A stretch of DNA of 64,000 bases, taken from Lentisphaeria bacterium (GTDB lineage Bacteria; Verrucomicrobiota; Lentisphaeria; Victivallales; Victivallaceae). Made by a program: the position numbers and the translations under genes. The notes beneath the pieces were generated by a model that did no database searches, was not told where the DNA came from, and was given only the letters and a program-made list of their open reading frames with translations. Below are positions 10,254 through 18,953 of this stretch, one piece after another; the first letter of the stretch is position 1, and each line of letters opens with the position of its first letter. The stretch is taken from positions 1,860,001 through 1,924,000 of the forward strand of contig CP091727.1 in assembly GCA_022009855.1 (NCBI GenBank), in the 5' to 3' direction.

Positions 10254-11448
10254 CTAGCGCTGACAGGGCGACCAGACCGGCATCGAAAGGTTGTAGGGAG
10301 TCGAGAGCAGCAACCTGGTTCTGCCGGTCCAGGTGTCGACCACGTAAAGAGCGGATTTCGCGCCGTCGGAACGTTTGCAGACCACCTGTCGGTTGTCTGC
10401 CGCCCATGCCGGGGATTCCCAGGTGCCGGGCATTTCGGTGATCCGTTCGTTTTTGCCGCTGTTGAGATCGTAGACGGCGAGCGTGTAGCTGCCGTTGACG
10501 CGGGTTGCGTAGACGATCTTGCCGTCGCTCGACCAGTCAGGGGTGACCGCGTCGCTGCCGACGGTGGGCAGCCGCCTGCGTGCGGAGCCGTCGAGCGAGA
10601 TGATGAAGATGCGTGGCGAGCCGGTCTCGTCGCTGACGAAGGCGAGCTGCCTGCCGTCGGGACTCCAGCAGGGGGGAGGCTTCTACCGCCATGTTGGAGG
10701 TGAGCCGCCGGACTTTTCCGCCGCCGATCGGCAGGATGTAGAGGTCCACTTTGTGATCGGGGCTGAGGATGACCGCCATTTTCCTCCCGTCAGGACTGAT
10801 CGCCGCGCCGGCGTTGATGCCGCGGAAGTTGGAGAGCACCCGGCTGCGGCGGGCCGAAAGCATCGTCTGAATCACATCGATGCCGGTGCGGTTGTACTTG
10901 GAATAGCCGATCGATTTGCCGTCGGGGAACCAGCACGGTTCGACGCAGAGCGAGTTGTAGTGGGTGACCTGCCTGACGTTGTTCCCGTCGATGTCGCAGA
11001 CGTAGATGTTCCGGACTCCGGGCGCGGTCTGGGCGCAGAACGCAATGCGCGAGGTGCAGAAGCCGCGCACTTTCAGCTCCTTGAACGTCTTTTCAATGAT
11101 GGCGTCCACCGCATGCTGGGCGACGGCGCGGTCGCCTCCGGCGATGGTGATGTTCCAGGCGCCGACCGGGGCGCCGCCCTGTTCGAGCTTCAGGGTGAGC
11201 AGATTGCCGTTCCGGGAGCCGGAGAGGGTGAAGTCCGCTTTGTCGCTCCGCACCAGATCGAACCAGCCGCAGGCGCCGAGGAAGGAGTTCAACTCCCGGT
11301 TCAGGCCGGAGTCGTTCGGCACACCCCGGAAACTGAGGGTCGGATTGAATGTGGTTTGTTTGACGACGACGATCGGTTCGGAGGCCGCCGAGGCGGTGAA
11401 AACTGCGCAGAAAAGCGCCAGCGCAGCCGGAAAAATCGATTTGAACAT
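10254..11448 (-). CDS. tolB: Tol-Pal system protein TolB
   Basis: About 398 residues. A signal peptide (MFKSIFPAALALFCAVFTASA) leads into a TolB N-terminal domain and a six-bladed propeller. The blades carry the WD40-like repeats CWFPDGKSIGYSKYN, AAISPDGRKMAVI, SPDGRQLAFVSDETGSPRIF, PDWSSDGKIVYAT and SPAWAADNRQVV. A G6 run at 10671-10676 breaks the frame. ATG 11448 begins the signal peptide and is preferred to the upstream TTG. TolB is the periplasmic partner of Pal in outer-membrane constriction. No tolQRA or pal genes lie nearby, so the system is split here. Confidence 0.88.
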
Positions 11449-11507
11449 CTCTATGGTTCCTTTCCGTATCGGAGAGTTAGAAATCAGAATGGTAACATAT
11501 CGCGGCA

Positions 11508-12620
11508 TCAGTAGTTTTTCAATGCGTCTTTCAAAGCTTCCACCAACTTTTTCGCCTCTTCCGGCGTGGAATCGAATCCGAATCCGATCCGCAGTCCGGA
11601 GTAGGCGTCATTCAGGAGAGCCCGATGGCGCGGAGCGCGGGCGAGGGTTCGCTGCTTTCGGAGGCGCAGGCGCTGCCCGCCGCCGTCATCACGCCCGCCG
11701 CGGAGAGCATCCGCACCAGCACGCCGCTCTGGAGCCCCGGCAGGAACAGGTGAAGCAGATAGGGCGACGCCAGCTCCGGGGAACCGTGCAGCGGATCTTT
11801 CCCCCGCCGTGCAGCGGCAGGTTCTCCAACGCCCGGCGCACCGCCGCGTTGAGCTCGGCGATGCGCCGGGCGGCCCCCTCCCGCTCCGCCGCGCGGAGCC
11901 GTGCGGCGTACGCCATCGCCAGCAGCGCCGGGACCTCGGGCCGGCAGCCGCGGTAGAGTTCGTGCCGCCAGCGCCGGGCGAACTGCGTCAATTGCTTTCC
12001 GCCGCGGAAGGCGGGCGGATCAGCAGCGCCGCGCCGCCGCCGGGCGCGCCGAATTTGCGACCGGAGACCGCGACGACGTCCGCGGCGCGCGGGAACGGCA
12101 GTTTGGCCGCCCCTGAATGGCGTCGACGAAGACGATTCCGTCAGGAGAGCGCCGGCGGAACGCCTCCGCCAGGGCGTCGATCTGCTGGATGGTGCCGAGT
12201 TCGCTCTGGACCTGATGGAGGGCGAGGAGGTCGCCCGCGGGGAGCTGTTCCTGTGAAATTCGTCCGTGGCGATCGGGGGCGGAGGGTCCGCAGTTCCACC
12301 GCCGCCCGCCGGAGCACGGCCAGCAGAGCGGGGTGTTCCAGCGGCGAGGTGACGGCGCGTTTCCCGGTCGCCAGTGGTGAGTCGGCGAAGAGGTTGAAGA
12401 GTTCCGTGCCGCATCCGCCCCAGATCACCCCCCAGCCGGATTCTCCGGTCAGGGCGAGAGAGAGCTCTTCCGCCGCCTGATCGAGCCGCTGCCGTGCTTC
12501 GCGTCCGAGTTGATGCGCCGCCTCCTGATTGGCATAGTCTTCGCGAACCCGGGCGATGTAGAATTCGACTGCTTCGGGCGCCGGCCGTGCCGCCGCCGCC
12601 TGATCGAGATAGACGGTCAT
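11508..12620 (-). CDS. Class V aminotransferase, second cysteine desulfurase-like protein
   Basis: About 370 residues of the NifS/IscS fold. It starts MTVYLDQAAAARPAPEAVEF and contains GGCGTELFNL, LEHPALLAVLRRAAVEL, the pyridoxal-phosphate lysine in VSGRKFGAPGGGAALL and the catalytic-loop cysteine in TAAGSACASESSEPS, followed by SPALRAIGL. Several frame changes occur (12290, 12110, 12010, 11800, 11620). It differs from the canonical nifS at 14194: the usual RSGTENV stretch appears as ELYRGCRPEVPALLAMA. It may desulfurate cysteine for a special target, or be a selenocysteine lyase-like relative. The start overlaps the stop of the upstream membrane gene by ATGA. Confidence 0.75.
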
Positions 12621-14052
12621 GGTTGTTTCTGCTCCCAATGTTTGTGCCAGCGCCGGAAAAGTTCCTGTGCTTCGGCGTGTCTTCCCGCGCGGGCCAGGGT
12701 GCGGATGAGAAATTGTTCTCCCGCCGGCATCGGGGCTCCGTGCTTCCGGGCGCGTTCCAGATAGTGTTCTGCCGCCGAAAACCGATCGAGTTCCGTCAGC
12801 AGGCGGACGGTTGCGTCGCGCTCGCTGGCCGGGAGGCGTGGTTCCGGCGGTGTGGCGATGGTCCAGCCGACCCCCGCCGCCAGCAGGGCGATTCCCGCCG
12901 CCAGTGCCGCGTACTCTTTGCGCGCCCGGAAACGGATCAGACTGCGGATTCCGGCTCCGGCGAGCATCGCCAGCAGCGGCTCGGCCGGGATCCGGAAACG
13001 GTAGTAGATATCGCAGAAGACGATCGAGCCGAAGTATCCGGCGACCAGAAGCGCCGCCAGCAGCACTGCGTCGTTGCGCCGGAATCCCGCCGTGCCGATC
13101 AGTGCCGCGCCCATCAGCAGCGGCATCGGCAGCGCCAGAATCTTCAGCAGCGGGATGAATTCCCGATGGGCGTAGATCGAGAGGCTGTTCGGCATTTCGA
13201 ACGGGGAGGCCATGTCGCAAATTTTGCCCGGAATCCCCATGAGGATGCGGCGGGCGGCCAGCAGAGGATCCGCCAGCGCCTCCTCCCCTGGAAGAATCGA
13301 AACACGTTTGCGCCGTTGCCGGGGAGGATGGCCGGGCTGCCGCAGGTGACGAGGTGGTAGAGTAGAACCGGGGCGAGAACGAGAAGAGAGCCGGCGACGG
13401 CGGAGGCCGCATTCCCGGGCGTCAGCCGCTTTCGCACGGAGGGCGCGAAGAGAAAGATTGCGGGCAGAAGAGCCACTGCGATGAAGTTCTCCCGTCCGAG
13501 CATGCATCCGCCGGCGCAGAGTCCGGCGAGAAACCAGCTCCGGAGGGTGCCGCTGCGCCACGCGCCGAGCAGGCAGTTGTAGAAGAGGAGGAACAGCAGG
13601 GCGAGCGGGGCCGCCCGAAGAAAGTCGAGTGCGATCAGAAGCGCGCTGCCGCAGAAGAGGTAGAGGATGGCGCCGATTTCCGCGGCGCTGCGGCTGATTC
13701 CGGCCTTCCGGCCGGTGCGGTAGATCACCGCTGGAATGAGAGCGGCGAGGGCTCCCTGGAGGAGCCGCATCGCCCCCAGGTTGCCGCCGGTCAGCGCCGC
13801 GAGTCCTCCCAGCCACAGGGTGTAGAGGGGGGAGTAGAGATAGCTGCCGGGTTCCGGCAGGACGCCGGAGGGGAGCGCCAGCGCCGCCTGGAGGATTGTG
13901 TGCTGATCCATGCCGGGCATCGGCGGGGCGAGCAGTCCCGCTGCGCGGGCGGTGTGGAAGATGTGGAATTCCAGCAGCAGCGCGGCGGCGAAGAGAAACA
14001 GTTCGAAATGCCGGTGCAGCAGTTTGACGGGGGAGGTGGAAAGAGGTTTCAT
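12617..14052 (-). CDS. GT39/ArnT-like polytopic membrane glycosyltransferase
   Basis: About 478 residues with some ten hydrophobic segments. The first extracytoplasmic loop contains MPGMDQHTILQAALA and SYLYSPLYTLWLGG, like the DxD/DE loop and downstream segment of PMT/ArnT-type enzymes that use polyprenyl-phosphate sugars. The last 90 residues are a soluble tail with TPR-like helices (AEHYLERARKHGAPMPAGEQ). One frame change near 13280. The stop overlaps the next gene start (ATGA), so the two are co-translated. First gene of the run leading to tolB and lon. The acceptor is unknown. Confidence 0.65.
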
Positions 14053-14128
14053 CGGCGGTTCCGGGTTATGAATTCATATTCTTCCGGTAATCTAGCAACT
14101 TCCGGCGAATTATCAATCGGAAAACGGT

Positions 14129-14157
14129 TGACTTTTCGGAAAAAGATGGTTTATTTA
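14129..14157 (+). promoter_or_regulatory. Sigma-70-like promoter of nifS
   Basis: TTGACT (14129-14134), 17-nt spacer, TTATTT (14152-14157), ending 36 nt before the nifS ATG in the divergent gap 14053-14193. Confidence 0.5.
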
Positions 14158-14193
14158 TAAAGATGTGTCCTTTTCAGGAAAGTTGTGAATATC

Positions 14194-15381
14194 ATGGAAC
14201 CTGTCATTTATCTGGATAATAATGCAACCACCCGGGTGGATCCCGAGGTGTTTGAGGCGATGAAACCGTTTTTCTGTGAACGCTACGGCAATCCGTCGAG
14301 CATTCATCACTTTGGTGGCAGCGTGGCCGCCGATATCGAGAAGGCCCGGTGCCAGGTGGCCGAACTGCTCGGCGCCGGATTCCGCGACCGGGACGGCATC
14401 GCTACGGAAATCATCTTCACCAGCTGCGGCACCGAGAGCGACAATGCCGCGCTGTTCGCGGCGCTCGGCGCCCGGCCGGACCGGCACAAGATCGTGACCA
14501 CCGCGGTCGAGCACCCCGGCATCCTCGCCTGCTGCCGTGAGCTGGAGCGGCGCGGCGTCACGGTGGAGTATCTGCCGGTGGACGGTCGGGGAAGGCTCGA
14601 TCTCGATCAGGTGCGCCGGGCGGTCGACTCCGACACGGCGCTGCTCTCGACGATGTGGGCCAACAATGAGACCGGGACCCTTTTCCCGATTCCGGAACTT
14701 GCCCGGATCGCCCACGAGAAGGGGGCGCTCTTCCACACCGACGCGGTGCAGGCGGCCGGCAAGGTGCCGATCGACGTCGATGCCGACGGAATTGATTTCC
14801 TGAGTATTTCCGGTCACAAGCTGCATGCGCCGAAAGGGGTGGGGGTGCTCTACGTGCGCCGGGGGGTCCGGTTCCGGCCGCTGATCTTCGGTGGCCACCA
14901 GGAGCGTTCCCGCCGCGGCGGCACGGAGAATGTCACCTCGATCATCGGGCTCGGCAAGGCGTGTGAGATCGCCCGCCGCAACCTGCCGCTGGAGAGTGTT
15001 CAGCTGACTGAACTGCGCGACCGGCTGGAGAAGGGGGTGATCGAGCGGATTCCCGATGTGCGCATCAACGGCGACATCGAGCACCGGCTGCCCAACACGG
15101 CGTCGATCAGCTTCGAATACATCGAAGGGGAATCGATCCTGATGCTGCTCGACCGGCTGAACATCTGCGCATCGAGCGGTTCGGCCTGCACGACCGGCAG
15201 TCTGGAGCCTTCGCACGTGCTTCGCGCGATGGGGATCCCCTACACTGCGGCGCACGGAACGATCCGTTTCAGCCTTTCGAAATACAACACCAGGGAAGAG
15301 ATTGACTTCGTGATAGAATCGCTTCCGCCGATCATCGAGCAGCTCCGGGCGATTTCGCCCTACTGGCAGGAGCGGCGCTGA
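14194..15381 (+). CDS. nifS: Cysteine desulfurase NifS/IscS type
   Basis: 395 residues, intact. It takes sulfur from cysteine as a persulfide for iron-sulfur clusters and thiolated tRNA. Motifs: YLDNNATTRVDPEV at the start, TSCGTESDNAALFAAL, the H of TTAVEHPGILA, the PLP lysine in SISGHKLHAPKGVGVLYV, RRGGTENVTSIIG, and the catalytic cysteine in CASSGSACTTGSLEPSHV. The start could be ATG 14194 or GTG 14185; AGGAAAG at 14176-14182 is close to the GTG and far from the ATG, so the choice is open. The DUF493-like gene follows after 33 nt. Confidence 0.95.
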   Translation: MEPVIYLDNNATTRVDPEVFEAMKPFFCERYGNPSSIHHFGGSVAADIEKARCQVAELLGAGFRDRDGIATEIIFTSCGTESDNAALFAALGARPDRHKIVTTAVEHPGILACCRELERRGVTVEYLPVDGRGRLDLDQVRRAVDSDTALLSTMWANNETGTLFPIPELARIAHEKGALFHTDAVQAAGKVPIDVDADGIDFLSISGHKLHAPKGVGVLYVRRGVRFRPLIFGGHQERSRRGGTENVTSIIGLGKACEIARRNLPLESVQLTELRDRLEKGVIERIPDVRINGDIEHRLPNTASISFEYIEGESILMLLDRLNICASSGSACTTGSLEPSHVLRAMGIPYTAAHGTIRFSLSKYNTREEIDFVIESLPPIIEQLRAISPYWQERR

Positions 15382-15414
15382 CTCCCGGAACGGCAACAGA
15401 AGAGGCATACAGTT

Positions 15415-15696
15415 ATGGAGAAAGAACCCTGCCGGACCTCCGGCCATGAGATCCGTTTCCCGGTTGACTGGGAATTTCGCATCATCGTGGATGCCGATCT
15501 CGCCGCGGCGGCGAAGCCGTTGCTCGCCGCCTGTTTTGAAAAACATGAAATTGCCACGACCCTGCACGAAGGGCTTGATTCCAAAAACGGCCGGTACCGG
15601 TCGTTCAAGGCGCCGCTGGTGCTCACCGACCGTGAAATGATGAACCAACTTGCGGCGGAACTGGCCTCAGTCCCCGGGGTGAAGTTTGTCCTTTGA
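15415..15696 (+). CDS. DUF493 / YbeD-like small ACT-fold protein
   Basis: 93 residues, intact. The core FPVDWEFRIIVDADLAAAAK, the loop SKNGRYRSFKAPLVLTDRE and the ending ELASVPGVKFVL resemble the YbeD family (an alpha/beta ACT-like fold with a GxYxS strand and a final PxVKxVL). YbeD proteins are proposed regulatory subunits; in other bacteria they sit near lipoate genes. Here it is probably co-transcribed with nifS, hinting at sulfur transfer. The function is inferred. Confidence 0.65.
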   Translation: MEKEPCRTSGHEIRFPVDWEFRIIVDADLAAAAKPLLAACFEKHEIATTLHEGLDSKNGRYRSFKAPLVLTDREMMNQLAAELASVPGVKFVL

Positions 15697-15768
15697 CGGA
15701 AAAAACGGGAGAATTTCATTTTTTTCAAAAAAAATCGACATATTTGGCTGTTACGAGCTGCACCGGAT

Positions 15769-15797
15769 TTGACAATGTATTTTTCCGGTGCTACTAT
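15769..15797 (+). promoter_or_regulatory. Near-consensus sigma-70 promoter
   Basis: TTGACA (15769-15774), 17-nt spacer, TACTAT (15792-15797), 74 nt before the coiled-coil protein start. It is one of the closest consensus matches I see in the window and marks the start of the three-gene envelope cassette. Confidence 0.65.
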
Positions 15798-15871
15798 TTG
15801 GTGAAGACAGTTGTTTTGAACTTTTCTATTGATATAACGCAAATCAACAAAAAATCAGCGTGGAGTGACCG

Positions 15872-17146
15872 ATGAAAGTTGTCAACGTAGTCCTGAGCAT
15901 CCTGATCCTTCTGCTTGCCGCGGCAAGCGCAGCGTTCTCCTATTTTCTCTTTGAGAAGCGCGGACAGCTGACCGGAGGGTGGAACAAGATGGCCGCCGCA
16001 ATCAACGCGACAGCCGTGGAAATGGATCGGAACAGCGGGACCAAGCTTGCGGGCGAACTTACCACCGAGGCGATCGGTCACCGGAATTTCGACGCGCTCG
16101 ATGAAAAGCTGCCGAAGCTGGCGGCTCAGGCGAAACAGCTGATCATTCAGCGTGACGCTCTCGCCGACGCGCTTCGCCGGGTCGGCTCCTCCGTGGATAT
16201 GAAGAATCTCGGCACGGCGGAGGCGTTCCGCAATCTCAACACCTATTCCACCCGGAAGGATGACGTGATCAATGCGGTCAGCGATACCATGAAGAAGCGC
16301 AACGGCGTTATCGACAACTTCGCGCGTGTCGCGGGCAGTCGCCTGAAGGTGAGACTTGACGCACGCAAGCTCCGGGAGGGGGACCGCGGCGAATTCGGCA
16401 AGTTTGAAACCGCCCTGCGCAGCATGGAGGAGCGTCGCAACACCTATGAAACCGGACTTCGCCAGGCCGGCGGTCATGCCGGAAAGAGCGTGAGTTTCCC
16501 GGCTTCCGGGAATTTCAAGACCCCGACTCAGACCGTCGTCGGCGCGGTCGGCGCCCTCAAGAACCGCTACAACACCACGGCACGCAAGCTCGACGAGGCA
16601 AATCGCACCATCCGCACCCGCGACAACACGATCCGGCAGCGTGACGGCGTCATCAGCAACCTGCGCAAGACGCTTGCCCGCAAGGACGGGCAGCTCAACG
16701 ACCTCAAGCGGGCTCTTGGAATCGATGTTTCGCAGGAGCTGCCGACCCCGTGGAAGAAGGGATCGGAAGAGGCGCGTCGGGCCATTCTCGGCAAAGTCAT
16801 CATGGTGGATGAGCATTACGGTTATCTCAGCACTGATCTGGGCAAGGATACGGTGGTGACCCAGCAGATCGGCAACAAGACCGCGGAGATCAACCCCGAC
16901 ATCGTTCCTGGGCTGGAGCTGGTGGTCGCCCGCGGCAGCCTCAAGGATGGCGACAGCGAATTTGTCGCGCGGATCAAACTGGAAAAGGTCGATGCGGGCT
17001 GCTCGATCGCCAACATTCCGGAAGGCGCGGACATCGAAGTCGGCGACATCGTCTATTATGAACCCGCTCAGCCGGCCAAGGCGAAAAAAGTAACGGCAGG
17101 GGAGGAATCGGAAAAGTGTTCAATTCCAAATTCTTCACCGTCATGA
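15872..17146 (+). CDS. Membrane-anchored coiled-coil protein, unknown function
   Basis: 424 residues, intact. Residues 5-26 form an N-terminal membrane anchor (VLSILILLLAAASAAFSYFL). The next 250 residues are helical with heptad-like charged stretches (KLPKLAAQAKQLIIQRDALA, then TARKLDEANRTIRTRDNTIR and QRDGVISNLRKTLARKDGQL). The last 120 residues look like a beta domain (GKVIMVDEHYGYLSTDLGKD, PGLELVVARGSLKDGDSEFV, EVGDIVYYEP). The small C-terminal domain recalls GTP-binding-tail or SH3-like barrels, but I recognise no family. The 3' end overlaps the next start by 31 nt. It probably faces the periplasm; no catalytic motif is visible. Confidence 0.75.
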   Translation: MKVVNVVLSILILLLAAASAAFSYFLFEKRGQLTGGWNKMAAAINATAVEMDRNSGTKLAGELTTEAIGHRNFDALDEKLPKLAAQAKQLIIQRDALADALRRVGSSVDMKNLGTAEAFRNLNTYSTRKDDVINAVSDTMKKRNGVIDNFARVAGSRLKVRLDARKLREGDRGEFGKFETALRSMEERRNTYETGLRQAGGHAGKSVSFPASGNFKTPTQTVVGAVGALKNRYNTTARKLDEANRTIRTRDNTIRQRDGVISNLRKTLARKDGQLNDLKRALGIDVSQELPTPWKKGSEEARRAILGKVIMVDEHYGYLSTDLGKDTVVTQQIGNKTAEINPDIVPGLELVVARGSLKDGDSEFVARIKLEKVDAGCSIANIPEGADIEVGDIVYYEPAQPAKAKKVTAGEESEKCSIPNSSPS

Positions 17147-17243
17147 TCGTACTGACTTTCCTCGCCGTCGGCGCGACGGTAGCGTTTCAGGCGATCGAAA
17201 TGAACGAGTACGAACTCTTTGAGACCCTTTTCGGGGAAAATGA
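17116..17243 (+). CDS. Mini single-pass membrane protein, unknown function
   Basis: About 42 residues starting at GTG 17116 with GGAGG 10 nt upstream: SKFFTVMIVLTFLAVGATVA is one membrane helix, followed by EMNEYELFETLFG. As written the frame stays open to 17457 through the next gene. One extra base in the GGGGAAAA tract at 17232-17240 would give a stop that overlaps the lipoprotein start as ATGA. I think that is the real end. It lies inside the envelope cassette and partly overlaps the coiled-coil gene. Confidence 0.45.
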
Positions 17244-17404
17244 AAATTCTTCCTTTGAAATATGCCGTCGCAACTGCTGTTGCGGCGGCATTTTGCTGTC
17301 TGCTTTCCGGCTGTACCCCGCAGGAACGGATGGGGTACAGTCCGATTCCGCAGAACGCCCCCGCCTCCTGGGAGTATTCGCCTTACGGGGCGCTCCACAA
17401 CTGA
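17240..17404 (+). CDS. Mini lipoprotein, unknown function
   Basis: 54 residues. A lysine-containing n-region (MKILPLKY), a hydrophobic core (AVATAVAAAF) and a lipobox LLSG-C predict cleavage and lipidation at the cysteine. The mature peptide is only about 30 residues (CTPQERMGYSPIPQNAPASW...). It is the third gene after the coiled-coil and mini membrane proteins and probably acts with them at the envelope. Confidence 0.6.
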   Translation: MKILPLKYAVATAVAAAFCCLLSGCTPQERMGYSPIPQNAPASWEYSPYGALHN

Positions 17405-17503
17405 CGCCGATCTTGCGCAAGCGGGTTTCTGCGGGGGCATGCTGCGCGGCGCAATGACGGGGAGGCTGCCGCCTGTTGCATTCCCATTGCGGCACCTGTT
17501 CCG

Positions 17504-17546
17504 AAAAAAAAGGAGAGGAAATCCCCATGCCGGTTCTCTCCTCTCC
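17504..17546 (-). terminator. Intrinsic terminator of the PTPS-like gene
   Basis: On the minus strand GGAGAGG (17540-17546) and CCTCTCC (17512-17518) form a perfect 7-bp stem followed by eight T (17504-17511), 26 nt after the stop of the 17572-18135 gene. Confidence 0.75.
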
Positions 17547-17571
17547 GCACTCGGAAATTCCGGAATTCGTG

Positions 17572-18135
17572 TCAGTGTTTCCGATATCCGCATTTCGGAC
17601 AGACGCCGTCGACCAGTGCGACGCCGCAAAGCGGACAGCGGTCGACGGTTCTGGTGGGGGTGTACTCCTGCGTGGCGGCGTTGACGCCGCTGGTGAAGGT
17701 GATCTTCGCAATGTTGAGCTTGTCTTTCAGAAGCTCATAGACGATTTTGATCATTCCTTCGACCGTCATGGTCTCTCTGGTGACGACGAGGCGTGCGTCG
17801 GGATAGGCGGTGGCGAGTTCGGTGTGGAATGCCGCGCCCTTCATTTTGTTTGACGGCGCACCGTTTTTGATCCCCTGCTTCTCGTAGACGCTGAGGATGG
17901 CGGGGGAGTAGCGGATCGTCTTCGCGCAAAATCAGCGCGTGGTCGAAGTTTTGAGCACGTCCCAGGCGACTTTCTGGATCTCGTTGCAGGGAAAAACCAT
18001 GTTGACGCCCGGCTCGATGGTGTCTTCCACCTCAAGGGTGAGGATGCCGGTGTGGCCGTGCAGGTACTGGGCTTCGCCTTGGAACTTGTAGAACCGGTGG
18101 GCGTACTGCAGTTCGATTCGGGTGATGCTTCTCAT
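17572..18135 (-). CDS. PTPS / QueD-fold protein with C-terminal zinc ribbon
   Basis: About 187 residues. Zinc-site histidines are visible in QYAHRFYKF and YLHGHTGIL, followed by VEDTIEPGVNMVF and DHALILREDDP; VTRETMTVEGM and ITFTSGVNAATQ complete a 6-pyruvoyl-tetrahydropterin synthase/QueD fold. The cysteine normally 4-6 residues before HGH is absent (the sequence is QGEAQYLHGH). The last 22 residues add a zinc ribbon RCPLCGVALVDGVCPKCGYR that QueD lacks. One frame change near 17940. ATG 18135 has GGAGG 6-7 nt upstream. The start is 17 nt after the fur-like stop, so the pair is probably one transcript. It may act on a pterin or deazapurine precursor; the exact reaction is unclear. Confidence 0.78.
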
Positions 18136-18152
18136 GATCTCCTCCTGTTGAT

Positions 18153-18607
18153 TTAGGTTTGGGGGGCCTGACTTTTTTGAGACTCGTCTTCCCGGCGGGC
18201 CGAACATTTGCGGCAGACGCCGACGAGCCGGATCTCCATATGGGCGACGCTGCCCGGGATCTCATTGAGCGGAACCGCGGCGCCTTCCGGCCAGTTGAAA
18301 TCGGAGATTTCGCCGCACTTCTCGCAGATGAAGTGGCCGTGCGCTCCGGTCCGGGAGTCGTAACGGGCGCTGTCGATGTGATCCATGCGGCGGATGATTC
18401 CTTTGCCGCGAACTCATTGAGGATCCGATAAACGCTTTCGCGGGTGATTGCCGGCTGGGTGATTCGCACCGCCGTCCATACCGTGTCCACATCCGGATGG
18501 TTGAGGTTATCCGCCAGAAAATCGTAAACTGCCAGTCGTTGCGACGTGCATTTCCAGCCGGCATTCCGGCAGATCTTTAAGAATTCCTGCTGTCTGTTGT
18601 TCCGCAT
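18153..18607 (-). CDS. Fur-family metalloregulator (Fur/PerR/Zur type)
   Basis: About 151 residues. The winged helix lies in CTSQRLAVYDFLADNLNHPD, ITRESVYRILNEFA and, after a frame change near 18400, MDHIDSARYDSRTGAHGHFI. The structural zinc site is formed by two CxxC pairs, CEKCGE and CRKC. H-rich HGHFICEKC fits the metal-sensing region. The metal (Fe, Mn/peroxide or Zn) cannot be decided. It lies upstream of the PTPS-like gene on the same strand, and its own promoter region (18610-18660) is very AT-rich, fitting autoregulation, although no clear box is seen. Confidence 0.88.
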
Positions 18608-18784
18608 GATAAGTCTGCTGTTCTTTTTAAATCCTATCTATAAATAAATATAACATACAATTAGATGGTTTCAAGCGGTTCGTCCGTCATTTTCGGAAAA
18701 ATTTCCGTCGGGGAGAGTCCTGGAGGAAGACGAAATGTGACAACGGGATAAAAAACCGTAATTTTTCCATTTCATGATTTGCAA

Positions 18785-18858
18785 TACCCCGATAAGGGGG
18801 TACTTTTTATGCGTTGTTGAAAAAATCCCGTGTTTCGCTGACTGGAAAGCGGGATTTT
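18785..18858 (+). promoter_or_regulatory. Possible attenuator-like leader of the decarboxylase gene
   Basis: In the 346-bp gap before the decarboxylase, TACCCC (18785-18790) pairs with GGGGTA (18797-18802) and is followed by TTTTT: a short terminator-like hairpin. Then AAAATCCCG (18822-18830) pairs with CGGGATTTT (18850-18858), enclosing a smaller TTTC/GAAA stem. Both lie on the coding strand between the presumed promoter and the gene. No known riboswitch is recognised. The rest of the gap is AT-rich and featureless. Confidence 0.35.
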
Positions 18859-18953
18859 CCGCAGAACCGGGGGAAATCCGCACGCCATCCGGCGGCACGG
18901 CTCCGGCAGAGGGTAACAAGAACGTTTGAACGGATACGAAAGGTCAAATTACA

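Noticed and set aside
14155..15648. 497-codon open frame antisense to nifS
   Set aside because: It is the shadow of the intact nifS gene in GC-rich sequence. It has no ribosome site, no family motif and low-complexity composition.
17243..17457. 113-residue cysteine-rich protein continuing from GTG 17116
   Set aside because: It reads the lipoprotein gene in another frame. The lipoprotein has a start, signal and lipobox, so the overlap is better explained by one missing base.
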